Origin: Corinectria fuckeliana
Lineage: Eukaryota > Ascomycota > Sordariomycetes > Hypocreales > Nectriaceae
Direction: 5' to 3'
Length of the DNA stretch: 64,000 nucleotides
NCBI GenBank assembly: GCA_019137255.1
Contig: WPDH01000266.1
Coordinates: forward strand, 62,001 to 126,000
How positions within the stretch are numbered: the stretch's first letter is position 1; each line of letters starts with the position of its first letter. This document shows positions 31,321 to 39,857 of the stretch, one piece after another. A program made the translations under genes and the position numbers. Under the pieces are notes generated by a model. That model searched no databases, was not told where the DNA came from, and worked only from the letters and a program-made list of their open reading frames with translations.

Positions 31321-33285
31321 TTACAGCACCGGCTCTCGCTTGATGCACGACAACTTGGGGTCTTCCTCGTATTGAAGGCCGGTGTTGAGATGGTAGATGT
31401 CGCGGGTGCACTTGTGGACTTGTTGACCAAGGGCCTCGAGGGCGCTGTGAAGGTTGTCGCCGCTCACCACTGGAGGGATGTTGAAAAGCGTCGCGTTTCT
31501 CATGCGGGCTTGTTCGGCTTCTTCTAGGGCCAAGATGCGAAGCTTGATGGTCAGCAAGTCTGCAAGAACACGACCGGTATGATGACTGTCGAGACCAGCT
31601 TTGGCCAGACTAGACGTAAGAAACTCTTGGATGCGATTCTGAGTGCGCTGTTCAGATTCCTGGATCTGGACGGACAATTCCTGCTTGAGTTGCCGGAGTA
31701 TGTCGTCACGGTCAGCCTGTCCAAGGGTTGTAGGCATGTCGGTGGTCTTGGCGGTGTTAAGCGGCTGAGAATCTACGACAACGACAGAAGCAGTGGGTGT
31801 GCTCTGGTGGGAGTCAACCACGTTCAGCACTGCTTCCTGCGTCGCGCCATTGGTGTCTGAAAGCGTGTTGGCGACGTCAGCTGAGTTGGCGGTGTCAGCG
31901 ATGTCGTCAATGTCTGAGATTTGAATCTGGCGATCGGCCACAATGTCTTCCTCCTTTACCAGGATATCAACTTCTGGGAGTGTAATGGCCTTGGCCGCAA
32001 CATTCGCACTTTCTTCAGAGTCGGCCACGCTCTCTGCCTTTAAGGCCAGAATATCGGCTTCTGGAAACACGATGGCTACAGCGGTATCGTCTGTGCCCTG
32101 AAGGGAGTCGGCCATGCCCTCTGCCTCCTGTGTCGAGGCAGCGGTATCCGAGTTGGCAATGGCAACGGTGACGGCGATAGTGTCTGTGACCTGGCGGGAA
32201 TGGGCCACATCATCTTTCTTCAAGCCGAAACCTACGACTCTTGGGACTGTGTCGATGATGATGCTTTGGCCAGTTGCCTCATTGGCACCTCCCTCCGAAA
32301 CCGGGGAGTTGGGGTACTGGAAGACCAACTCTTGGGGTGGCGATTGTTCGTCACTGCCACCTGCGTCGTTAGATGACTCCGGTGGGCTCAGGATTCTTTG
32401 AGATTGAGCAATTGCACTGAGGCGGGCTCTCTTGCTTCTAGGAGCCAGGCTTTGCCCCAGTTTGCCGTCCTCAGCGACGAGGGTCTGGTGGTGGGGTCGC
32501 TTTCTCTCGACAGCGGCATGGACCTTGGGCGATGCGTCAGGGGCCGTCGGAGCAGGCTTGTTGGGCACAATAGCGGCAGGCGTGTTGGCAGACCAGATGT
32601 CAGTGTTGGGGAACATTGTCTGGATGGCTTCGGTGATGCGGGAACGGCTCATGAGCGTGGCCTTGCCATAGATGGCACGGAAAACAACCCAATATGCCCA
32701 ATTCCATCCCTCTTTGCTGATACGCCAGATGGCGTGATTGCTAGGGGTGGTGATGGTAGAAGGCGAGGCCTTGATTAGCGAGAGGGCTTTAACGAAGGCG
32801 ATTTTAGTGGTCATGTCCCAGTTCTGGCCATCGCTGAGGTAGATCTCCATGACTTGCTTGACGATGTTTTGATCATCCTGGTCCTGGGAGATGGCGATGG
32901 GGACTTGGTACTGGAAGGTGAGCGAGGCAATGGCATCGCTGATTTCCTTGGTAAAGGTGGTGTCGTTGGCTCCAGTACCTGTCTTGGATTTCGTCTTTGG
33001 CTTGGACTTGGGGCTCGACTTTGGCGTAGTCTTGGCCTTAGCCTTGGGGGTGATGGTTGACTTGGATGCTGCCGAGGTCGCATCGGCAGTAGAGCTGCCC
33101 TGGGAAGGCGATTTCTTGGCGAGCTTCTTCGAGGGACGCATAGTCTTGGAGGCAGAGCCTGACTTGGGGGTGGATTTCGCCTTGGGAGTGGATTTCGCCT
33201 TGGGTGTGGAGGTTGAATTGGGGGCAGAGGCTGCTGTGGATGCCGATTTCTTGGCACCCGAAGAGGGTGACTTGGACGAACCCAT
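31321..33285 (-). CDS. Hypothetical Lys/Ser/Pro-rich protein with C-terminal coiled coil
   Basis: I do not recognise a family. The single-exon frame gives 654 residues. The first 100 residues are strongly basic and low-complexity, with tandem STPKAK units (positions about 28-45), resembling histone H1-like or nucleolar tails. Residues 105-220 form a compact, possibly folded block rich in Trp (SDGQNWDMTTKIAFVKALSL, ISKEGWNWAYWVVFRAIYG, SRSRITEAIQTMFP). The next 230 residues are acidic, with repeated ADS/AVA/EADIL-type phrases suggestive of internal duplication. The last 130 residues look helical (DDILRQLKQELSVQIQESEQ; LLTIKLRILALEEAEQARMR). A nuclear, DNA-associated location is a guess from composition. 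ATG 33285 was chosen as the first ATG before the basic region. Confidence 0.7.
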   Translation of the reverse strand: MGSSKSPSSGAKKSASTAASAPNSTSTPKAKSTPKAKSTPKSGSASKTMRPSKKLAKKSPSQGSSTADATSAASKSTITPKAKAKTTPKSSPKSKPKTKSKTGTGANDTTFTKEISDAIASLTFQYQVPIAISQDQDDQNIVKQVMEIYLSDGQNWDMTTKIAFVKALSLIKASPSTITTPSNHAIWRISKEGWNWAYWVVFRAIYGKATLMSRSRITEAIQTMFPNTDIWSANTPAAIVPNKPAPTAPDASPKVHAAVERKRPHHQTLVAEDGKLGQSLAPRSKRARLSAIAQSQRILSPPESSNDAGGSDEQSPPQELVFQYPNSPVSEGGANEATGQSIIIDTVPRVVGFGLKKDDVAHSRQVTDTIAVTVAIANSDTAASTQEAEGMADSLQGTDDTAVAIVFPEADILALKAESVADSEESANVAAKAITLPEVDILVKEEDIVADRQIQISDIDDIADTANSADVANTLSDTNGATQEAVLNVVDSHQSTPTASVVVVDSQPLNTAKTTDMPTTLGQADRDDILRQLKQELSVQIQESEQRTQNRIQEFLTSSLAKAGLDSHHTGRVLADLLTIKLRILALEEAEQARMRNATLFNIPPVVSGDNLHSALEALGQQVHKCTRDIYHLNTGLQYEEDPKLSCIKREPVL

Positions 33286-34312
33286 AGTGATCAAGCGATC
33301 GAGGGTCGAGTAATCGACGAAGAAAGAGGTGAGTCCGGGTGAGAGGATCGAGTGTTGGTTTGATGGTGTGATGATGTGATGGTAAGAGAAGCGGATGATG
33401 AAGAGGAAGAGAGAAGCCGGGAGAGTGGGGTGGAGAGAGGAGAAGAAGAAGAAAAAGAAAAGAAGAAGCGGGTGAGGTGAGTGAAGTCAAAGTGAAGTCC
33501 GAATTGAGGTTGACGTCGATCCGAAAAGGACGAAAGGGTTGCCCTCCGCTGTGTTTGGTGCGTTTGGCTTGGGTTGGCTTGGTGACTTGCCTAGTTAGGC
33601 TGTTTGGCAGCTGGCAGCTGGCAGCTACCTGAAAGAACAATAGGCCCCTACGTGCCTAGGGCCTAATGCAGGCCGCGAACAATAGAGCGAGTCCCTCCAT
33701 CACGTCCTTATTGTCTCTGCAGAACCAAGTACGAGGATGATGAACGTACCTTTGTGGGCTGGTGGGGATGATTTTGGGACAAACATTTATCCAGTTGGCT
33801 CTTTGGTCCAGTCAAAGCCTGCTAGCTTTTCCGTCTGTACTAGTACCTTTCACTGCCTCTCTTTATCTGCCTTGGTACTTGGGCGGCTTTGCGGAACATT
33901 CACAGCGATTGTCGGAAGAGACTCGACAACTGTCATGGTCTCCAGGCGCCGATACTCGGCATCACCTCGACATGCTGCAAAGCACTGAACCACAGACGGC
34001 TCGCAAATCCGAGCAGGGAAGCGCGCTGTTCCGACTGCGTCACAGTTGAAGTGCGTCCGCCGGCATTGTTTCATTGACTGCGTTGACCGTTGCAGTGGGC
34101 GGAAACGGCCGAGTGTAGATGTGATTCAAGACGACTCTTTGCATATGAAATTATGGCGTGCGACCGCTTCCTATGCAGCCTCCCCCTCGCAGTCAAAGAA
34201 AACACAGGCAACCTATCTAACAAGCTGCTTCAAAACAAGCTGCTTCAGCTGTCGCATATTTCTTGAAGAAAAGAAGAAGAAGAATTTACATAACCCGACA
34301 CCTGAGCCCACC
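33286..34312. other. Intergenic region with CT-rich promoter tract
   Basis: Divergent gap between the basic coiled-coil gene and the zinc-ribbon gene. At 33410-33475 the plus strand is almost pure purine (GAAGAAG-type), so the minus-strand gene has a strong pyrimidine tract 125-190 bp before its ATG, a common feature of fungal promoters. A second purine stretch (34266-34284) lies just before the zinc-ribbon start. CAGCTGGCAGCTGGCAGCT repeats near 33608-33626. Confidence 0.6.
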
Positions 34313-34528
34313 ATGACCATGAAACACACTCCCACAGAAGGGGCCAAGGATAAGCATTCCAAGTACAAAGTCGCCTGCCCGACATGCAAACAAAAGGTTC
34401 CCAATGGCACCGCGTGCCCTGCTTGCCACAAGAAGGTCAAAGACATTACGACGGTCAAGAACAAGTTCCCCAAGCAAGACTCTCCGGGGCCTAGTGGGAA
34501 GCATGCCCCCAAGACGGAGGAGACATAG
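34313..34528 (+). CDS. Small zinc-ribbon protein
   Basis: A 71-residue, Lys-rich protein. Its only recognisable element is a four-cysteine zinc ribbon C-x2-C-x10-C-x2-C (CPTCKQKVPNGTACPACHKK, about residues 21-40). The rest is hydrophilic (MTMKHTPTEGAKDKHSKY; DITTVKNKFPKQDSPGPSGK) and probably disordered. No signal peptide or membrane segment. The start has a good context (CCCACCATGACC), with a second ATG two codons later. The frame is open upstream, so a longer protein is possible, but that part has poor coding character. Function unknown; nucleic-acid or protein binding is plausible for a ribbon of this sort. Confidence 0.6.
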   Translation: MTMKHTPTEGAKDKHSKYKVACPTCKQKVPNGTACPACHKKVKDITTVKNKFPKQDSPGPSGKHAPKTEET

Positions 34529-34997
34529 GTAGTCATCTAGGAATGCGCTACTTTAAGAAGCTGTGGCGGAGCCTGATAAATACCTAAAGGAATCTTATCA
34601 ATGAGAACACTTTGTTGGTGACTGTGACGAACACGGACTGATCTTCCCTTGCTCCCAGCATCCCTCTCGATCCCTCTCACCGGCCCCAGTTGTCAACAGA
34701 GCATCTATGAATTTATGCACGCTCCGCAACTACTCGGTTCTGTCTTTAACACTGGCGACCAAGTCCTGCTTCTGTTACAGCTTGGGGGGTATTCTCTCAA
34801 AGATTTGAAAGGCTTCCCTGAGGATTTGTACGTATCAGAAGTAGCAACGCACGGGTTACACAGTAGCCTCTCGCATGCTGGAGAGGGGAAACTATGATGC
34901 GCCTTTGTGGTCTTGTAGACTATTTGCCACAATGATCCAGACCAGACAGTCCATTAACCGAACTACGGGTTCGATGGCACGCTGCAAGACCAATCCT
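34529..34997. other. Convergent intergenic region
   Basis: 469 bp between the 3' ends of the zinc-ribbon and tetraspanin genes. No gene, repeat or RNA seen. Confidence 0.6.
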
Positions 34998-35990
34998 TCA
35001 CTCATTGTCGCTGTTCCAAGCGTTGCTCTCGTGCATCGGTGACGGCTCAACTCTTGGACCAGTTCCATTTACTCCTCCATAACCCCGCGTTCCGTTTACT
35101 TGCTGCTGAGTCGATTCCTCGTCCTCGACAGGACCGGCCGTTAGAAGAGGGCGTCGACTCTCATTCCCTGACGTCTGGTCTCGTGGGCGACGGAGTGCGG
35201 AACTCCACCAAGTCGTGCCTGGCCTCATGATGAAAAGTCCGATGACCTGGATGGGATTTTAGCAACGGCGTCTCATGGCCTGTGTGGCTCTCTCTCATAC
35301 CTGCAGCAACCCAACGAACACTGCTATCGCAAAGGCCGTTCCCGATGTTGTCTGCGTGGCACTCGTCCACGGCCCTCTGCAAGGAAGACGCCGGCCGTAG
35401 GTCTCTGTGCATGTGCTAGGCGAGCCCCCCGGGAAGGGAAACGCACGATCCTTGACAGAGTTGAGTCCGCAGCAGTCAAAGGAATCCTGGATTCCTCTGA
35501 TGCTAGTGGCGTCGTGTGCACGGAACATTGCCATCCACGTTGTGTCAATCTTGCACTCCAACGACGACGAGGGCACCATGCCTTCAAAGAGCAGCGTCGC
35601 CAGTATCGTCGTTATGAGAGCCTGAAGGGTCTGGAGAACAAAGGGCGTGAGCTTGGCGAGGCGACTGGACGACGCGGGGCCGCGGCGCAGGAGGCTTGGG
35701 TGGAAGAAGGCATTGAAGAAGGCGACGATCGGGAGTAAGATGGTGATGATGGAGACGAATGGGGAGATCGGGAGGGAAAGAGAAACACTGTGCAGGTGCA
35801 CGAAGCTGTACCAAGGCAGCATCAGGTCAGTGAGAGACTGAGAACGAAAGAGGAGGGAGCTTACACTGCGAGTACAAGTAGTACCACGCTGACCTGGAAA
35901 GTCGGGGAGAATCAGCTTCATATTCCTAAGCTATGCGTGGGTGAGTTGATGCATCCGTACGAGAAAGTAGACGACGGCTAGGTTGATCAT
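34998..35990 (-). CDS. TSP3: Tetraspanin, Tsp3-like
   Basis: A four-helix membrane organiser. Minus-strand exons 35990-35961, 35893-35865, 35805-35301 and 35246-34998 join in frame to 270 residues. The first two exons are tiny (10 codons and 29 nt) and together encode helix 1 (MINLAVVYFL then VSVVLLVLAVFVHLH). Helices 2 and 3 are ISPFVSIITILLPIVAFFNA and PFVLQTLQALITTILATLLF. The large extracellular loop carries the tetraspanin hallmark CCG in IQDSFDCCGLNSVKDRAFPF plus two further cysteines (STCTE; RLPCRGPW). Helix 4 spans the last intron (FAIAVFVGLLQ then VIGLFIM). A 75-residue cytoplasmic tail follows. The pattern fits the ascomycete Tsp3 group better than Pls1. Confidence 0.78.
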
Positions 35991-36927
35991 GGTGGGAAGC
36001 TCGAGGGTTGGTCTCTTGAGGCAGTGGGCGAAGACAGGAGATGGTAAACAACAAACAAGAATGCAAGGTGAAGAAGGCCTCCTCCCGCCTTTTTGCCTGA
36101 CGGTGGTTCTCCTTGGTTGCCTTGCGGCTGCATGTATGTACCGGGCCCCGCACCACACCAACACCTGATGCATGATGCACAGTTATATGAAAGAACTTGA
36201 AGAGCCAATGACAGCGAGGATATCATCCATGTCATTTATTACGTACAAAAGCGACTCTTCGAACTGAGACGGTCCTCTGAAGCTCAACAACCGCCGAGAG
36301 CAGTCAACCGACGACAGCTGCCGGCCGGTTGTCTAAAGCCCGGTGCTCATCCGTGCTGCGGGAGGCCCGCCGCGACAGGCCACGCCACATTGAAGTTCGA
36401 GACTCGGGAAGAGCAGGCCATTCATTTGGTCGTTGACGATGAAGTCGCTGCGGAAGCTGTGTTTGGGTGAGTTGGGGGGTGTGGAATACGTGCTCTTGAG
36501 GTCCTCCTACAGCAGAGTGGGACGTCTTACACTGGGAGGGAAACAAATTACATTATACAGCAAAAGAATGGCTAGGTTGAAAGATAAGTACAAGCAACGC
36601 GCCGTGCAGCTCTGCGCTCGCCGATCCATAGCTAGCCAAGGCCGCTATAAGCCCAAGCCTCGTACACATCCTATTCTCGTGCAAATACGTACTATCGTCA
36701 AAGGTCATCAGCATACAACATGAGAAGCGAAAATAGGCTCTGACAAATTGGATATCCAGCCACGCTTCCTGCCCTAACGAGTGTAAGTTCCGACGCTGTC
36801 GCGCATGGGGAAGTCAGTCAAAGTACAGCACAGCATAACAAAGAAAAGTACAACGCAAACGAAGTCCAAGATCAGATAGACATGGGAGCAAAACGTCTCG
36901 CAGCGAGGCCAGTGAGGGAGCGGGCCC
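35991..36927. other. Intergenic region upstream of the tetraspanin gene
   Basis: About 940 bp holding the tetraspanin promoter and the 3' end of the C2H2 gene. A basic open frame of about 96 codons at 36433-36723 (plus) has no recognisable domain and I do not call it. Confidence 0.5.
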
Positions 36928-38331
36928 TCAAGTATGAAAGACTGCATCAGCAAAAGCTCCATCAGTGCCCAGGCGAGAAGCCTTCCACTGCGGCGGGTAC
37001 AGCCCCGAGTAATCTGCCCCGATCGCGTCGTCTTCGACCGACGATTCCGAGCTCGGCGCGGCAAGGTCGGACCATCCCGACGACCCCGAGAACTCCGACG
37101 CCGCCAGAGGCTCCGGCCCGTCCAGGTTCTCGAAGTCGTAGCCGTCCTCGAGGTCGAACTCGATCCCGTCCAGGGTCAGGAGGCTGTCGTAGTTGTCCTC
37201 GTCGGAGATGTGGCCTGGCGGCGGTATGGACGCCATGATGCGGCGCGGCAGGTCCCGGATCACGTCCATGACGTTCGACTTGATGTCGTGCTCGACGCTC
37301 TGGATCGCGCGCTCTACTTCCTGTTCAATGTGGTGCTGGATCACCGGCGTCACTCGCGAGAAGTAATAGTCGCGGTATTCTTGGAAATTGCTGGCCTGCG
37401 AGCCCGACGATCCACCGTTCTGATAGGTGATCTCGTGGTCTAGGCATCATCAGTATTGAAGATGTTGCTGGCGGTTGCGGCTAAACTTACAGGGAGAAGG
37501 GATGTCTGATGAATCGTCTACCTTGAACAAGATACAGTACCATTCCCTCCACTTTTCCTCCGGCGTCTTCTGAACGCGCTTTTGCAGCTTCTGCCCTTGC
37601 TCTTGGTCGTATCCATCTGTGAGGTCGCGGTAGACCGTCTTTGGGTCCTTGATCGGGCAGGGCTTGTCGCTCCGCTGGTGGCTCTTGAGCTGGTCGTCTT
37701 TGTCAAAGTACAGACAGCATCTGTGGCATTGATGCGGCGGGAGGCTGTGGCTGCGTCGGAGATGTTCCCTTGCAGATGTGAGTGAGGCCGTAGGCCGTAG
37801 GACTTCCGTCGCAAGAGGCAATACTCACTTCACCCGGTGCACATCGGTCCATCCTGGGCCCAGACAAGTCCGGTGGTCCTTGAACTTCTGCGGGTCACGT
37901 TTGTAGTAAGGACAGGCGAACCTAAGACGCGTGTCGTCGTTGATCGTCTTTGCCTTTTTGGTGTTCTTGTTCTTCCTCGAACCGTCGTCGCCATCTCCGT
38001 CGTTCCCATACTCGCCACCGTCATCATCATCATCGCGGCGATGCTGCCTCTTCTGCCCGGCAGCTTGCGAGTTCCGCTTTCCCGATCGGAACCCACCGGA
38101 ATAAGGAGGGGATGGCGACTTGCCGCCATCCCCTTCTTCTTCGAGTGTTTCCAGCTTCTTCTCAATGCATTCGACAACAGCCGCCATCAACGAGTCTACG
38201 ATGCGCTTCTTGCGATAACGCAGCTGCTGGTTGATTTGGTATTCCAGGTAGGCCGCCGACGGTGCCGAGAGCTTCACGTCGGATTGATTTGAATCGGCGG
38301 CTCGCCTTCCCTGGATCGAAGATTGAGACAC
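36928..38331 (-). CDS. C2H2-type zinc finger protein (5' end unresolved)
   Basis: Belongs to a common Pezizomycotina group whose members share a degenerate double zinc finger. Minus-strand exons ~38331-37829, 37768-37491 and 37439-36928 join in frame to about 430 residues. The finger region spans the first splice: FACPYYKRDPQKFKDHRTC, then HLRRSHSLPPHQCHRC and CLYFDKDDQLKSHQRSDKPC. Before it lie basic and Asp-rich linkers (RRDDDDDGGEYGNDGDGDDG). After it come a conserved helical block (TPEEKWREWYCILF) and an acidic Ser-rich C-terminus. No in-frame ATG precedes MAAVVECIEKK. The frame is open to about 38345, with a possible acceptor CATCAG there, so a first exon is missing from this model. The 38331 boundary is only the limit of confident reading. 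Function unknown. Confidence 0.75.
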
Positions 38332-39305
38332 GTTGAGGGTTCTGATGTTGTCGTGTGCGACTGGGGAGTGGCGAGATGGTTGGCCACGTCTGTTCTCGGT
38401 GCAGTCAGGATAGTGGCCTGTACATGGATTCTTTTGGGAGTAATAACTGAAGCCTACCTGGAGGTTGGAGAACCTCTCCGGTCCTGGCCGCGCTCCTCCG
38501 CGTCTCGAGTAGACGCTGAGTGATCAGGGTCACTAGTAGGGGTAATGTTCTATGGGAGTCCGTCAGCATGTTTGACTCGGGTCAACGGCCAAGACTGCAG
38601 AGGTTCCCCTACTTGGAGTGAGTTGTTCGATGAACTAGTTCTGGTTGATCCAGGGGGGGCTTTCTCTCTTGTGACGAAGACCTGCTCTTCCCCGACCCGA
38701 GGCATATCCGATTTCGGGCAGCCCAGACGGTACTTGAGAAGGGTATCGAAACGGTGAGGAGCCTTGATCCACCTGGAAAAGGCTCTGGCGCTCCGCGAGT
38801 TCTTGGGTGAGGCTGAAGACAAGATGTTGTTTCGGTGTCGATGGAAGGAGAATTGACTCGCTTTATCTTTCACCGAGGGCATTCTCGCTACCAAGGCTAT
38901 TCTCGAGAGCTGGCGGTCGACGCTAGGCACATTTTCAGCTCGACATTCGCCGTCGATGTACTTGTAGTCATGCGCCGCAGCGGAAGGGGAAGAAGCTGCT
39001 GGTGATGGGGGATGTTTCCGAGGCGACAGCAAAGGTCGAGGATGAGAACCCCGAGAGCGCGTCGTTTGGTGGTCCAGGCCAGGCCGAGCGGGAGTTAAGT
39101 ACCGCGCATTGTCGATGCAGATGCAAGCCAGCTCATCGTCGCAGCAGCGCAAGCGGCAAATGCGCAAATGCGCAATCCGGCGTCGGGGGGCATGCGCCAT
39201 GGCGGGAAACCCCAACGGGCGAAGAATGGATGGATGAGATGGGATGAGATGGGAGGTGCGTTGGCCCGCCGTGGACGAGTCGGCTGCTGTATGACCGATG
39301 ACTCG

Positions 39306-39343
<38 letters not shown>

Positions 39344-39857
39344 CCTCGTAACACACATGACCGGCGAACGAATCCGAGGCCTTCTTCTCAATGCAGAAGG
39401 CTCTGCGCGCGCTCCGATCCATCCCCGTTGAGGGGGTGACGAACGCGATTGTCCGATCGCCGGGTCGCGGTTGATGAGGCAAACGGCGAGAAGTCGGCTG
39501 GTTCGCGAACTACTTGGGTGAGATACACACGACCCGACTGGGCAGAGAGGGTGCAGCCCCCACGCCGCAGATGGATAACAACAAATGAAGTGGCTTTGCT
39601 TGCAGCATTTTCGTCCTGCAAGGGATGCGGGGCGAGGCGGCCTCGTCGTACTGAATGGAGATGATTTGTTGCAGGAGTCAAGTTCCAGATGGCTTCCGAG
39701 TCAACGAACAGTCAGTCGCCTGATGTTTGGTGACGTGGCTTGCTCACTTACATGTGCAACACCACAACCATGCTCGGTACACTCTGAATCTATTGATGGG
39801 TATGTGAATAACTCCAGACACACACTCTCTCTCGTGCCATGTCCAACGCCCTCTCTT
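38332..39857. other. Intergenic region with microsatellite and diverged inverted repeat
   Basis: About 1.5 kb. Contents: an imperfect inverted pair (38463-38490 and 38586-38613, 22 of 28 matching), a GATGGATGAGATGG-type stretch at 39226-39256, and (GCTT)9 at 39306-39341. A minus-strand open frame of 310 codons crosses most of it but reads low-complexity or repeat-derived sequence, so I do not call a gene. The unresolved 5' exon of the C2H2 gene may lie here. Confidence 0.55.
39306..39341 (+). repeat. (GCTT)9 microsatellite
   Basis: Nine perfect GCTT units in intergenic DNA. On the minus strand it reads as repeated QASK/KQAS codons, which explains long spurious open frames there. Confidence 0.95.

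Noticed and set aside
36433..36723. Basic 96-codon plus-strand frame
   Set aside because: No domain, a weak start, and high Lys/Arg content typical of chance frames in this composition.
38641..38653. CTGGTTGATCC, like the start of 18S rRNA
   Set aside because: Only about 11 bases match; the following sequence is unrelated to rRNA.
38550..39482. 310-codon minus-strand frame
   Set aside because: It crosses the (GCTT)9 microsatellite (read as QASK repeats), has no recognisable domain and has a composition unlike the real genes.
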